Notes: generated by a model not told the origin, from the sequence alone. 64,000 bases of DNA from an uncultured Sphingomonadaceae bacterium (GCA_937996655.1 CALKUK010000015.1:124001-188000); one strand, 5' to 3'. Shown: positions 9,045 to 18,489, counted from the stretch's first letter. Made by a program: numbers and translations.

Positions 9045-11261
9045 ATGGCAGTAAGAAACTTGTTCCGGGGTTTTGGAGATCGCAGCCCCGCCGCAGAAGC
9101 CGGAAATGCTCCGCAATTCGGGGAGGTTGGCGTCATTCTGCCGAGCGATCTGAAACGCAGACTGGAGGTTCTGGAAGATTTTGAACAAGCAGGGATTGGT
9201 TGGCTGTGGGCGTCTGACGCAGAGGGGCGCCTCATCTACATTTCCGAAAATGCCGTCCAGAAGCTTGAACAGCCTTTGGAAAATCTTCTGGCCCAGTCGC
9301 TGACCACGCTGTTTGAAACGGACCCATACAACCCCGGTGAGCGATCCGACCGGCCGTTGGCATTTCAGCTGAGCGCCCGCAACAAGATCATCGATTTGAC
9401 GGTCCGCTTCGCCCCCGGACGGTCCAAGCTGGAAGAGCGCCAGACCTGGTGGTCCATCTCCGGACACCCCAAATATGACGCGAATGGCGACTTCATCGGC
9501 TATCGCGGCAGCGCGAAAGACATCACCGCGGAATATGAGCGCAAGCTTGAAGATTCACGACTGGCCGAGTTTGATTCGCTGACTGGCCTTGCCAACCGGC
9601 ACCGGATGAACCGGAAGCTGGAGACAACACTGGCAGCCTTCAAATCTGCCAAGCGCGCCTGCACACTCATGATGCTGGACCTCGACCGGTTCAAACACGT
9701 CAATGATACACTGGGCCATCAAGCGGGCGATGAGCTTTTGAAACAAGTGGCCGAACGACTGGGCCGCATCATCGGCGACCGGGGCGAAATCGGCCGTCTG
9801 GGCGGCGATGAATTCCAGATCATCCTGCCCGATCTGGATGACCGTGGAAAGCTAGGGGAACTCGCCACCAAGCTCATCCAGATCGTCTCGCTGCCTTATG
9901 CCTTGGGCGATGAGCGCGCCCTTATCGGCACCTCAGTCGGCATTGCCATTGCGCCCTATGACGGGCTGGAAAAAGATGACCTGACCCGCAATTCTGACCT
10001 TGCGCTCTATTCCGCCAAAAATGGGGGGCGAGGGCAGTTCCGCTTCTATTCGGCGGACTTGAAGGATGAAGCGGAAGAAGCCCGCCTTCTGGAAGAAGAC
10101 CTGCGGGCCGCCCTTCTCGCCGATGAGTTGGAGCTGCATTATCAGCCCGTTGTGCGGACGAAGGACCATATGGTCGTCGGCCTTGAGGCGCTGATGCGTT
10201 GGGAACATGCCGAGCGCGGCTTCATCAGCCCCGGCGTCTTCATTCCGATTGCCGAAAAATCCAACCTGATCAACATGCTGGGGGAATGGGCGTTGCGTCG
10301 CGCCTGTCAGGATGCCGCCAATTGGCCAGTGACAGTCCGCGTCGCTGTCAACGTTTCCGCCGTCCAGTTCGCGACGCCCGGATTTCCCGCCATCGTCACC
10401 AACGCCATTGCCGCCAGTGGCCTCGCGCCGGACCGGCTCGAACTCGAGCTGACCGAAAGCGTTTTCATGGGCGACAGCGAAACTATTGATGATACCTTCA
10501 ATGCCCTGAAAGGGCTTGGCGTCCGGCTCGCGCTCGATGATTTCGGCACGGGCTATTCCTCGCTTAGCTATTTGCGCTCAGCGCCGTTTGACAAGCTGAA
10601 GGTAGACAAGAGCTTCGTCGACAGTTGCACCCAGAAGGATCAGAACAGCGCGAAGATTATCGCCGCCATCATCGGCCTGTCCGATGCCTTAGGGATGGAG
10701 ACGACGGTAGAAGGCGTTGAGGCGTTCGACCAGTTCAACCTTGTTTGTTCCAAAGGCGCGCGCTTTATCCAGGGCTATATCTATTCCAAACCTCTGAAGC
10801 TTGAGGCCGCGTTGGACCGCATGTCTTCCGGTGAATTCCGCATTGAGCCGGAAGGGCCGGACCGACACCGGCCGGAACGTCGATCCATGTTCCGGCGCAT
10901 CGGCGTGATCCATCTTGACCACCGCTATGAGGCCCTGCTGCGCGATCTTTCCACGACCGGCGCCCGCATTGAAGGCTTGTTGGGTGTTCCGCCCGGGACG
11001 GACCTTGTGCTGGATCTGGGCGGTGGCCAGCTTGCGGTTTGCGTCGTCACACGGTCCAGCGATGCGACCATTGCGGTCGAATTTGAATCGCCCTTGGTCA
11101 GCGACGGCGCTGGCGGCCTATGCACGCGCCACCGCGTATCGCCTTACGCCCTTGCCGCTGCCGGCATGCCTTTAACGTCGCTGCCGCCCGGAAAATATCC
11201 GGCTGAAGCCTTCTCGGCGGCCCCAAGCGGACCGCCCTTGTTCATGCAGGTTGCAATCTAG
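9045..11261 (+). CDS. PAS-GGDEF-EAL-PilZ cyclic-di-GMP turnover protein
   Basis: The protein has about 738 residues. An N-terminal PAS/PAC region (IGWLWASDAEGRLIYISENA ... GYRGSAKDITAEYER) is followed by a GGDEF domain with an intact RLGGDEF motif. The EAL domain has intact EALMRWEH, ELTESVF, DDFGTGYSS and DKSFV motifs. The C-terminus is a PilZ-like domain with an RxxxR stretch and DLSTTGARIEG, about residues 610-700. It could both make and hydrolyse c-di-GMP and sense it through PilZ. No membrane segment is seen, so it is probably cytosolic. The start is uncertain: ATG 9045 is chosen over GTG 9030, and neither has a strong ribosome site. Confidence 0.88.
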   Translation: MAVRNLFRGFGDRSPAAEAGNAPQFGEVGVILPSDLKRRLEVLEDFEQAGIGWLWASDAEGRLIYISENAVQKLEQPLENLLAQSLTTLFETDPYNPGERSDRPLAFQLSARNKIIDLTVRFAPGRSKLEERQTWWSISGHPKYDANGDFIGYRGSAKDITAEYERKLEDSRLAEFDSLTGLANRHRMNRKLETTLAAFKSAKRACTLMMLDLDRFKHVNDTLGHQAGDELLKQVAERLGRIIGDRGEIGRLGGDEFQIILPDLDDRGKLGELATKLIQIVSLPYALGDERALIGTSVGIAIAPYDGLEKDDLTRNSDLALYSAKNGGRGQFRFYSADLKDEAEEARLLEEDLRAALLADELELHYQPVVRTKDHMVVGLEALMRWEHAERGFISPGVFIPIAEKSNLINMLGEWALRRACQDAANWPVTVRVAVNVSAVQFATPGFPAIVTNAIAASGLAPDRLELELTESVFMGDSETIDDTFNALKGLGVRLALDDFGTGYSSLSYLRSAPFDKLKVDKSFVDSCTQKDQNSAKIIAAIIGLSDALGMETTVEGVEAFDQFNLVCSKGARFIQGYIYSKPLKLEAALDRMSSGEFRIEPEGPDRHRPERRSMFRRIGVIHLDHRYEALLRDLSTTGARIEGLLGVPPGTDLVLDLGGGQLAVCVVTRSSDATIAVEFESPLVSDGAGGLCTRHRVSPYALAAAGMPLTSLPPGKYPAEAFSAAPSGPPLFMQVAI

Positions 11262-12214
11262 CGACTCGGCTCGGCCCGCGTCCCGGAGGATCGTCGAAAG
11301 GCACCGGGCGTCATGTCAGCACGTGCCTTGAAAAAGCGCGCAAAATAGGCGGGGTCGGCAAAGCCCAACCGGTCCGAGATCTGCTTTGCAGAGGCCGCTG
11401 TGTGGCGCAGATAGCGCATCGCCTCCAACAGGACGCGATCCTGAATGATATCACCCGGCGATCGCCCCGATATAGCGCGGCACGCCCGCGTCAGCGTGAC
11501 CGGGGTGACGGATAGCGCGCCCGCATAATCCTCCACACCCAAATGCTCCCGGAAACGTGCGTCAACCATCGCCTCAAACCCGCGCACCAGCTGCACCTTG
11601 CGGTCAGGCCCGTTCTGGCCTTGCGGCGGTTCTGCAAGGCAAGTCTCTGTCACGCCGAGGCACACGGCGAGCAGCGAGACGACGACATCAGGTACTGTGC
11701 CATGCTGAACAGCCATATGCGCGGCCATGTCGGTCAGCAGCCACATAAGTCGGCCTGCATCTTCCGCCCGGTCCTGCAACGGGACCACATAGCCGGTGGT
11801 GGCGCCGTGGAAGTGTCGCGCGCCGACGGCGGACAACCGGGGGTCACGGAACAGGTCGGTAGCAATGGACAGGACCCAGCCTTGCGTCCCCGCGCCGAAA
11901 TGAAAGGCATGGACACAACTGCTCGGCACACAAACAAGTGCGGGGGACGTCACCTCGGTTTCTACGCCATCAAGACGCACCTGTGCATGACCGTCTGTTA
12001 CCATCAGGAGCTGGAATATGCCCTGATGCGTGTGCGGGGCTATGACCCAATCATACAGTGCCGAACGCGACGGAATATCTTCGATATGCAGGAATTCCGG
12101 CGCGACGGGCGCGCTTCCTTCGCCATAGAGCGCGAAACGCGCGATATCTTGTCGAGAGGCATCCACCGGATAAATTTTACCGCTCTGATCGAAAAGTGCA
12201 ATTCTTTGTTCCAA
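11258..12214 (-). CDS. pobR: AraC-family transcriptional regulator, probable activator of pobA
   Basis: The C-terminal third is an AraC helix-turn-helix pair (VTPVTLTRACRAISGRSPGDI ... AKQISDRLGFADPAYFARFFK). The N-terminus is a cupin-like effector domain with HTHQGIFQLLMVTDG. It is divergent from pobA, the arrangement known for PobR activators that respond to 4-hydroxybenzoate. The long open frame continues across pobA, but coding sense stops near 12247. TTG 12214, with GGAGGCGAG upstream, or GTG 12244/12247 are the candidate starts. TTG is chosen because it leaves 69 bases for a shared control region. Its stop overlaps the stop of the preceding gene. Confidence 0.85.
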   Translation of the reverse strand: MEQRIALFDQSGKIYPVDASRQDIARFALYGEGSAPVAPEFLHIEDIPSRSALYDWVIAPHTHQGIFQLLMVTDGHAQVRLDGVETEVTSPALVCVPSSCVHAFHFGAGTQGWVLSIATDLFRDPRLSAVGARHFHGATTGYVVPLQDRAEDAGRLMWLLTDMAAHMAVQHGTVPDVVVSLLAVCLGVTETCLAEPPQGQNGPDRKVQLVRGFEAMVDARFREHLGVEDYAGALSVTPVTLTRACRAISGRSPGDIIQDRVLLEAMRYLRHTAASAKQISDRLGFADPAYFARFFKARADMTPGAFRRSSGTRAEPSR

Positions 12215-12283
12215 AGCTGCCTCGCCTCCCAAAGCGGGATGCACCACTGATCGACACAAGTTGCAGATCAAGGAGCCCTCCGC

Positions 12284-13453
12284 ATGAAAACACAGGTCGC
12301 CATTATCGGCGCAGGTCCGGCGGGCCTCATGCTCGGCCATTTGCTGCGCGCGCAAGGCATTGACTGCGTCGTCGTGGAGCGGGCGTCGGGCGACTATGTG
12401 CTCGGTCGCATCCGTGCCGGCGTTTTGGAACGCGTGACGACTGATCTGATGGACCGGCTCGGCCTTGGGGAGCGGATGCACAAGGAAGGCCTTCCGCATG
12501 ACGGCTTCAACTTGGCGGATGGGGAACGCCTGATCCGCATCGACATCGCAGCGCTGACCGGCAAACAAGTGATGGTCTATGGCCAGACCGAAATCACCCG
12601 CGACCTGATGGATGCGGCGCCCTCCCGGGGGTTGGAAGTCATCTATGACGCCGATGATGTCGCACTGCATGACAGTGAAGGCGATGCGCCCTTCGTCACC
12701 TTCTCAAAAGATGGTGCAGAGCAGCGGATCGACGCCCGCTTCATCTGCGGTTGTGATGGGTTTCACGGACCGTCCCGCCAGGCCATTCCCGCAAGCGTTG
12801 GCCGTCCATTTGAGCTTGTCTATCCCTTTGGCTGGCTTGGCATTCTGGCCGATGTGCCGCCGTGCAACCACGAATTGATATACGCCAACCATGATCGCGG
12901 CTTTGCGCTTGCTTCCATGCGGTCCCCTACTCGCAGCCGTTACTATATCGACGTGCCATTGACGGAGAAGGTGGAGGACTGGTCGGATGACCGCATCTGG
13001 GATGAACTCGCAACCCGCCTCGGCCCCGACGCTGCCGCGCACATGACGCGCGGCCCCTCCATCGAAAAGAGCATCGCGCCATTGCGGTCGTTCGTTTTTG
13101 AACCGATGCAGCATGGCAGCCTGTTCCTGGCGGGTGACGCGGCGCATATCGTGCCGCCCACCGGCGCCAAGGGCTTGAACCTCGCCGCATCCGACGTGAC
13201 CTATCTGTCGGACGCACTAATCGGTTACTTCAAGCGGAATGATCGCGACGGCGTCGCGGGCTATTCCACCAAGGCGCTCGCGCGCGTGTGGAAGTCTGAA
13301 CGCTTCAGCTGGTCATTGACCAAGCTGATGCACCGCTTCCCCGACGATGGGCCGTTTGAGCGCCGCGTGCAGGTGGCAGAACTGGACTATATCGCCTCGT
13401 CCGAAGCGGCCCAGCGTTCGATTGCAGAAAATTATGTCGGACTTCCGCTTTAG
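12284..13453 (+). CDS. pobA: 4-hydroxybenzoate 3-monooxygenase
   Basis: This 389-residue flavoprotein hydroxylase has the FAD motif AIIGAGPAGLMLGHLL, the conserved VLGRIRAGVLER segment, the mid-protein CDGFHGPSR (DG fingerprint) and the second FAD motif LFLAGDAAHIVPPTGAKGLN. This pattern is specific for p-hydroxybenzoate hydroxylase. It converts 4-hydroxybenzoate to protocatechuate with NADPH and O2. An AAGGAG ribosome site lies about 10 bases before the ATG. No protocatechuate ring-cleavage genes are in the window. The gene ends on the convergent LD-carboxypeptidase stop. Confidence 0.95.
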   Translation: MKTQVAIIGAGPAGLMLGHLLRAQGIDCVVVERASGDYVLGRIRAGVLERVTTDLMDRLGLGERMHKEGLPHDGFNLADGERLIRIDIAALTGKQVMVYGQTEITRDLMDAAPSRGLEVIYDADDVALHDSEGDAPFVTFSKDGAEQRIDARFICGCDGFHGPSRQAIPASVGRPFELVYPFGWLGILADVPPCNHELIYANHDRGFALASMRSPTRSRYYIDVPLTEKVEDWSDDRIWDELATRLGPDAAAHMTRGPSIEKSIAPLRSFVFEPMQHGSLFLAGDAAHIVPPTGAKGLNLAASDVTYLSDALIGYFKRNDRDGVAGYSTKALARVWKSERFSWSLTKLMHRFPDDGPFERRVQVAELDYIASSEAAQRSIAENYVGLPL

Positions 13454-14487
13454 GAAACCGCAGCCTCCAGCATCCGGATTGTCCCGGCATCTGCGTCCAT
13501 TTCCGCGCGGACGCCCTGTGGCAGGCTGAACTGATTGGCCACATGGCCAAATTGTGCGCCCTGAAACACCGGCACGCCCAGCGGCTTCAGATGATGCACC
13601 AGCACCTCTGACAAGGTGAAGCCGCCATAAGAAACATCGCGCGCAAAGCAGTCTGTGCACTGCCCGAAGACGACGCCGGACACGCGCTTCAAGATGCCTG
13701 CTAGGGACAATTGCGTCAGCATCCGGTCTATCCGATATTCGGCTTCGTTCGTGTCCTCCAGAAACAGGATCGCGCCGTCAAAGCTAGGCAGATAGGGCGT
13801 GCCGACAAGGGCGGTCAGCACTGTCAGATTGCCCCCATAAAGCGGTCCCTGCGCCTTGCCCCTGCCGATGGTCCGGATGCTCCCGACGCGCGGGACGAGG
13901 CGGTCTTCAACGGCGGTCGGATTGGTGAAGGTCGGCGTCGCCCCGTCAAACGCGACTTCGCGGAAGGACTCCCAACTGAACTTGCCCCAACTGCTGGACG
14001 CGTTCGGGCCGTGGATCGTGGGGAAGCCGGCCTTGGCGGCAATCGCCATATGCAAGGCGGTGATGTCGCTAAAGCCAGTCAGCAGCTTCGGATTGGCGCG
14101 GATCATGTCAAAGTCGAGCAGCGGCAGGATGCGCGCACAGCCCCAGCCCCCACGGATCGCGAAGATCGCGCGCACATCCTTATCCGCGAACATCGCGTTC
14201 ACATCGGCGGCTCGGTCGGCATCGCTGCCCGCCAGATAGCCGCTGCGCTCCATAACGTGCGGTGCGACCTTGGGCACCAGACCCATGGCGCGGATTCCAG
14301 CGACGATCTCTTCAAGGCTGAAACTGTCGGCTGTAAATCCGGCTGGCTCGATCAGGCCAACAACATCCCCGGCCCGCAGACGGGCGGGCTTGCGCACAGG
14401 CTTTGCCGGAACGGCCGCCCTGGTCGGAAGCGTCGCCGCCCCCGCCAGTGCCCCAAGGCCCAACAGTGCTGATCGCCGATCAAACAT
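13450..14487 (-). CDS. LD-carboxypeptidase (S66 family), Tat-exported
   Basis: This 345-residue protein starts with a twin-arginine-type signal (FDRRSALLGLGALAGAA), so export to the periplasm is expected. The S66 peptidase hallmarks are present: GGWGCARILPLLD, the serine motif GFSDITALH, the glutamate region LFLEDTNEAEYRIDRML and the histidine region FGHVANQFSLPQG. Family members remove the terminal D-alanine from murein tetrapeptides during cell-wall recycling. Cytosolic LdcA has no signal peptide, so this exported form may act on cross-bridges or imported peptides instead. It overlaps pobA by four bases, convergently. Confidence 0.85.
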   Translation of the reverse strand: MFDRRSALLGLGALAGAATLPTRAAVPAKPVRKPARLRAGDVVGLIEPAGFTADSFSLEEIVAGIRAMGLVPKVAPHVMERSGYLAGSDADRAADVNAMFADKDVRAIFAIRGGWGCARILPLLDFDMIRANPKLLTGFSDITALHMAIAAKAGFPTIHGPNASSSWGKFSWESFREVAFDGATPTFTNPTAVEDRLVPRVGSIRTIGRGKAQGPLYGGNLTVLTALVGTPYLPSFDGAILFLEDTNEAEYRIDRMLTQLSLAGILKRVSGVVFGQCTDCFARDVSYGGFTLSEVLVHHLKPLGVPVFQGAQFGHVANQFSLPQGVRAEMDADAGTIRMLEAAVS

Positions 14488-14532
14488 GCCGTCCTCCCTA
14501 TACCGCGCCGTAAGCGCCCGAGTTTACGTCTT

Positions 14533-15501
14533 TCAGCTGCAGAATTTGGCGCGCACCGATTCTGCCTGCGCCATGATGTTCTTCACGAGATCCGCACAGG
14601 TCGGGATATCATGGATGAGCGCCTGGCTTTGGCCGCTCGTCCAGATGCCGCCATCAACATCACCGTCCCGCAGCACATTGTCACGCCCGCGCTGGCCGGC
14701 CATCAGGGCCTTCACATCTTCAAATGACTTTGTGGGATCGCGCTGAATTTCGGCGACCTGCACAGACACTGCGTTCTTCGCGACGCGGGCTGTGTTGCGC
14801 AGCGTGCGGCCGACCAGAACCGTGTCGAGTTCCGTGCTGTCCACAATCGCCTGCTTCACATTCTGGTGGATCTTCGCCTCAACCGTGGCGCAGAACCGCG
14901 TGCCCATGTTGACGCCGTCAGCGCCGAGCGCGAGCGCTGCGACAAGACTGCGGCCATCCGCCATGCCGCCTGAGGCGATGATCGGCGTATTGGGCAGCGC
15001 GTCGACCGTGGCCGGCAGGAGCACAATCAGCCCGACATCGTCTTCGCCCGGGTGGCCCGCGCATTCAAATCCGTCGATGCTGATGACATCAACACCCTTA
15101 TTCACCGCCGACACGGCATGACGGACAGAGGTGCATTTGTGGATGACCTTAACGCCATTTTCCTTGAAGCGCGGCAGATGGTCGGTTGGCGCTCGACCTG
15201 CTGTCTCGACGATCTTGATGCCCGACTGGATGATCGCCTCGCGATAATCGTCGTAGGGAATCGGGTTGATCGACGGCAACAGCGTCAGGTTCACGCCGAA
15301 CGGCTTATCGGTCAGCGCCTTTGTCTTTTCAATTTCTTCAAGGAGCGCATCGCCGCTGGGGAACATATGCGCCGTAATGAATCCGAGCGCGCCCGCATTC
15401 GCAACAGCAGCGACCAGTTCGCCATAGCCGACACCGGTCATGCCGCCCATGCAGATCGGCGTTTCCACTCCAAACATTTCGGTCAAGCGTGTCTTGAACA
15501 T
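14533..15501 (-). CDS. Nitronate monooxygenase (2-nitropropane dioxygenase family)
   Basis: This 322-residue FMN-binding TIM barrel has the N-terminal signature ETPICMGGMTGVGYGELVAAVANAG, the substrate/flavin segment FECAGHPGEDDVG and the phosphate loop IIASGGMADGRSLVAALALGADGVNMGTRF. It oxidises alkyl nitronates such as propionate-3-nitronate. ATG 15501 is chosen over the longer frame (15573) because GGAGAG lies just upstream and the protein then starts in the usual way. A perfect palindrome 64 bases upstream probably controls it. Confidence 0.85.
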   Translation of the reverse strand: MFKTRLTEMFGVETPICMGGMTGVGYGELVAAVANAGALGFITAHMFPSGDALLEEIEKTKALTDKPFGVNLTLLPSINPIPYDDYREAIIQSGIKIVETAGRAPTDHLPRFKENGVKVIHKCTSVRHAVSAVNKGVDVISIDGFECAGHPGEDDVGLIVLLPATVDALPNTPIIASGGMADGRSLVAALALGADGVNMGTRFCATVEAKIHQNVKQAIVDSTELDTVLVGRTLRNTARVAKNAVSVQVAEIQRDPTKSFEDVKALMAGQRGRDNVLRDGDVDGGIWTSGQSQALIHDIPTCADLVKNIMAQAESVRAKFCS

Positions 15502-15564
15502 ATCCACTCTCCAACTCTTATGCGGCGCCCATGCGGCGAAACTCATGACCCTTCTTTTGGGAAG

Positions 15565-15580
15565 TTGACGCAAACGTCAA
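15565..15580. promoter_or_regulatory. Palindromic operator candidate upstream of nitronate monooxygenase
   Basis: TTGACG-CAAA-CGTCAA is a perfect 6-4-6 inverted repeat. Its shape resembles MerR-family operators of the LiuR type that govern acid-catabolism genes. It lies upstream of the leftward monooxygenase gene. The 299-base gap 15502-15800 contains nothing else I can name apart from an AT-rich stretch near 15660-15710. Confidence 0.5.
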
Positions 15581-15800
15581 GCCGATAGGTTTAACAGGTG
15601 CCACCGAATGACGGGCACGCGCGCGCCAAACTGTTCCGCCCAAAGTTTCCGGCAATGAAATATAATTTACGCCATAATGGCAATAGTTTGTGCTAAACCC
15701 TTAATTCGGGGGATTTTGAGAACCAGGCCGAACCCGCACTTGCAACGCTGCCAGTCCGGCAGCTGACTGGTCATCACCCCCGAAAGAGGCCGCAATACAT

Positions 15801-16850
15801 ATGACCAAGAAACCACAAGACGTTGTCCATAATCTCGCCATGGCGATTATCGATTCATCGGTAATGCCTATCTTATTGCTGGACCCGGACTTTAAGGTGA
15901 TCACAGCCAGCGCATCGTCGACCAGCCTGTTTGGCCTATCTCCGGAGTTGATGAAGGGCCGTAACTTTTTTGAGCTCGGCCATGGGGAATGGAACACGCC
16001 CCAGCTGCAAGGATTGCTGCGCATCACCATGTCCGGCGGCGCCGAAATCGATGCCTATGAAATGGACATGAAGGTCAAAGATGTGACCCGAAAGCTCCTG
16101 CTGCATGCACAGAAGCTCGATCCCGGCGCCATCGGTGAAAATTGCATGCTCCTTACCATTTCCGATGTCACGCTGGCCCGCATGGGGGATCAGCAGCGGG
16201 ACGCCCTTATCCGCGAAAAGGCGGTTCTTCTGAAGGAACTGCAGCACAGAATTGCCAACAGCCTGCAGATCATCGCCAGTGTGTTGATGCAAAGCGCGCG
16301 GCGCGTCCAATCTGAGGAAGCCCGGTCGCATCTGCGCGATGCGCGCGACCGCGTGATGTCCGTCGCCACGCTGCAGCAGCAATTGTCCGAAGCCGGGGAC
16401 GAGGAAGTGCGGCTCGACGATTATTTCGCGCGCCTGTGCCGCAGCCTCAGCGCCTCCATGGTCCATGACCCAGACAAGATCAAAATTGCCGCGATTGTGG
16501 ATGACAGCCGCGTCAGCGCAGACCGGTCTGTCAGCCTGGGACTTATCGTGACGGAGCTTGTCATCAATGCGCTGAAACACGCCCTTCCCGAAGATCGGGA
16601 GGGGAAGATTTTCGTGCGCTACAACAGCACAGGTGCCGGATGGCAATTATCGGTGTCCGATACCGGCGTTGGCACGCGCGAGACATTGGCTGAGGCAAAG
16701 CCGGGACTTGGCACCAGCATTGTCGAGGCCCTCGCCAATCAGTTGGATGCCACGCTATCCATCCATTCGGAAAACCCCGGCGTGACCATAAAAATTTCCC
16801 ACAGCAACTCAGAGGAAGCCTCTGATGAGGCCATGGCTGGCGCGGTCTGA
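15801..16850 (+). CDS. PAS-domain sensor histidine kinase, HisKA_2/HWE-like class
   Basis: This 349-residue soluble kinase has a PAS domain (about 12-130: SSVMPILLLDPDFKVITASAS, GLSPELMKGRNFFEL). The dimerisation/phospho-acceptor block is LKELQHRIANSLQIIASVL, with H149 the expected phosphorylated histidine. The HATPase domain has ELVINALKHAL (N box), SDTGVG and GLGTSIVEALANQL (G boxes). This class often feeds PhyR-type or CheY-like responders in alphaproteobacteria. No transmembrane helix is seen. No partner responder is adjacent; cpdR, 250 bases away on the other strand, belongs to another pathway. Confidence 0.85.
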   Translation: MTKKPQDVVHNLAMAIIDSSVMPILLLDPDFKVITASASSTSLFGLSPELMKGRNFFELGHGEWNTPQLQGLLRITMSGGAEIDAYEMDMKVKDVTRKLLLHAQKLDPGAIGENCMLLTISDVTLARMGDQQRDALIREKAVLLKELQHRIANSLQIIASVLMQSARRVQSEEARSHLRDARDRVMSVATLQQQLSEAGDEEVRLDDYFARLCRSLSASMVHDPDKIKIAAIVDDSRVSADRSVSLGLIVTELVINALKHALPEDREGKIFVRYNSTGAGWQLSVSDTGVGTRETLAEAKPGLGTSIVEALANQLDATLSIHSENPGVTIKISHSNSEEASDEAMAGAV

Positions 16851-16898
16851 GAGGCGCGATCGGGACGCCGCGTCATCTGAACTAGAAGGACGGGAAAA

Positions 16899-16973
16899 TG
16901 GTGGGCGTGGCAAGGATTGAACTTGCGACCCCTGCGATGTCAACACAGTGCTCTACCACTGAGCTACACGCCC
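16899..16973 (-). tRNA. tRNA-Val (GAC)
   Basis: Read on the minus strand, the cloverleaf is complete. The acceptor stem is GGGCGTG/CACGCCC. The D-arm has GCTC-AGTGGT-AGAGC, and the anticodon stem CTGTG/CGCAG encloses loop TTGACAT with anticodon GAC. The T-arm is GCAAG-TTCAATC-CTTGC, followed by discriminator A. The 3' CCA is encoded (bases 16901-16899). Confidence 0.95.
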
Positions 16974-17095
16974 ACACTCATTTTCAAGAGCAGTTCCGAA
17001 GGCCGAATGACTCGGCAGGAACCGTCGGGGTCCGGGGCCAATAGCGACGACTGCGCCGGGTTGCAAGGCCCGATGCACAGCGTGATGGCCACGCG

Positions 17096-17479
17096 TTATA
17101 AACCTTCGGATGTAGCGTTGCTGAACTCGAATGCCCGATCCACTTCAGCGACAAGGTCCTTCAGGTGGAAGGGCTTGGACAGAACCTTGGCATTGGGCAT
17201 GGCCTGCCCCGCTTTCAGCGAGACGGCCGAGAAACCGGTGATGAACATGACCTTCATGTCCGCATGAATGAGCGTCACCTTCTGGGCGAGCTCAATCCCG
17301 TCCATTTCCGGCATCACAATGTCGGTCAACAGCAAGTCAAAGGCTTGCCCCGCCTCAACCAAATCAAGCGCGGAGGTGCCCCGGTCAACCGCGGTGACGC
17401 GATAGCCTGCCCGCTCCAAAGCGCGGACGAGATACTGGCGCATCACATCATCATCTTCTGCCAGCAGGATATGGACCAT
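17096..17479 (-). CDS. cpdR: CpdR-type single-domain response regulator
   Basis: This 127-residue receiver has no output domain. Acidic residues D9-D11 start the fold, D53 in LLLTDIVMPEMDGIEL is the phospho-acceptor, FITGF carries the conserved threonine, and VLSKPFHLKDL carries the lysine. The sequence matches the alphaproteobacterial CpdR pattern closely. In Caulobacter unphosphorylated CpdR brings ClpXP to the pole and primes degradation of CtrA-pathway substrates; phosphorylation through CckA-ChpT blocks it. ATG 17479 has AGAGGG upstream; the longer open frame to 17608 is not needed. N-formylglutamate amidohydrolase is divergent next door, a frequent pairing in this class. Confidence 0.9.
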   Translation of the reverse strand: MVHILLAEDDDVMRQYLVRALERAGYRVTAVDRGTSALDLVEAGQAFDLLLTDIVMPEMDGIELAQKVTLIHADMKVMFITGFSAVSLKAGQAMPNAKVLSKPFHLKDLVAEVDRAFEFSNATSEGL

Positions 17480-17634
17480 CTGTACCCTCTTGTTCCGCGC
17501 GTTCGGATCGCATCCAGCGATCAGCCGCCTTGGTATCGCACACACCTTAACATTTTTCATAACGTTTGACGAAGCTTGCTGTTTCAAGGGTCCAAACATT
17601 GCCAGCAATTCCTGCCCCCTCTAGGACCGACGGG

Positions 17635-18489
17635 ATGAACCGTTCGTTCGAACAATCCGGTCCAGATGCGCCGCAATGGCCCGTCATCCTCTCGGTCCCG
17701 CATGCCGGGCGCGCCTACCCGCCTGACCTCGCAGATGACTGCCGCTTTCCGGCGGACAGACTGTTGCCGCTGGAAGACAGGCTGGCCGATCTGCTCGTCA
17801 CATCAGCGTTCAAAGCCGGATTTACGGGCCTTGTCGCCATGACCCCCCGCGCCGTCATTGATCTCAACCGCGCAGAACGCGACATGGACCCTGGCATGTT
17901 GACGCAGCCGATGGACGTGCAACCGATCCTGTCTGCCAAGGCCCGCGGCGGGCTGGGCCTTGTGCCCCGCCGCACCGCTGCACTGGGTGACATTTGGCGC
18001 CGCCGTTTCTCCCCGGACGAGATTAACGAGCGTATTGATGCCCACCACCGGCCCTATCATGACCGGCTGGAGACGCTGATGGAGGCCGCCCGGCGCCGGT
18101 ACGGAACGGCCATCCTGCTCGACATCCATTCCATGCCGCCATTGCCGCAGGACGGGAGCATCGCGCCGCCGCAGATCATCATCGGTGACCGCTTTGGCCG
18201 GAGCGCCAGTTCCGTGCTTACGGAAATTGCGGGGGCGACATTTGAGGCCGCAGGCCTGCGCGTGGCGTTTAATGCACCCTATGCAGGCGGACACATCTTG
18301 GACCGGCATTCCGCGCCTGCCGATGGCCTCCACGCCATCCAGCTGGAATTTGACCGTCGGCTTTATCTGGATCCCCCGTTGCGGGCGGCCGGGAGCGGCC
18401 TTGCGGATATGGCCAGCCTGTTGCGGCACGTGGCTGAACGACTGTCGGAGGCGGGACGTCGCCTTTCGATTCCCATCGCCGCTGAATGA
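17635..18489 (+). CDS. N-formylglutamate amidohydrolase
   Basis: The protein has about 284 residues. Family motifs are VILSVPHAGRAYP near the N-terminus, the LEDRLADLL and TPRAVIDLNRAERDMDP segments, the metal-binding LLDIHSMPP and the C-terminal GGHILDRHSAPADGLHAIQLEFDR. Members hydrolyse N-formyl-L-glutamate, the last step of one histidine-degradation branch, although many alphaproteobacterial copies sit beside cpdR and not with hut genes, as here. ATG 17635 is preferred over TTG 17566. Confidence 0.85.
   Translation: MNRSFEQSGPDAPQWPVILSVPHAGRAYPPDLADDCRFPADRLLPLEDRLADLLVTSAFKAGFTGLVAMTPRAVIDLNRAERDMDPGMLTQPMDVQPILSAKARGGLGLVPRRTAALGDIWRRRFSPDEINERIDAHHRPYHDRLETLMEAARRRYGTAILLDIHSMPPLPQDGSIAPPQIIIGDRFGRSASSVLTEIAGATFEAAGLRVAFNAPYAGGHILDRHSAPADGLHAIQLEFDRRLYLDPPLRAAGSGLADMASLLRHVAERLSEAGRRLSIPIAAE

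Noticed and set aside
11258..12670. A 470-codon frame for the AraC regulator
   Set aside because: The first 150 codons run antisense to pobA; coding sense begins near 12214-12247.
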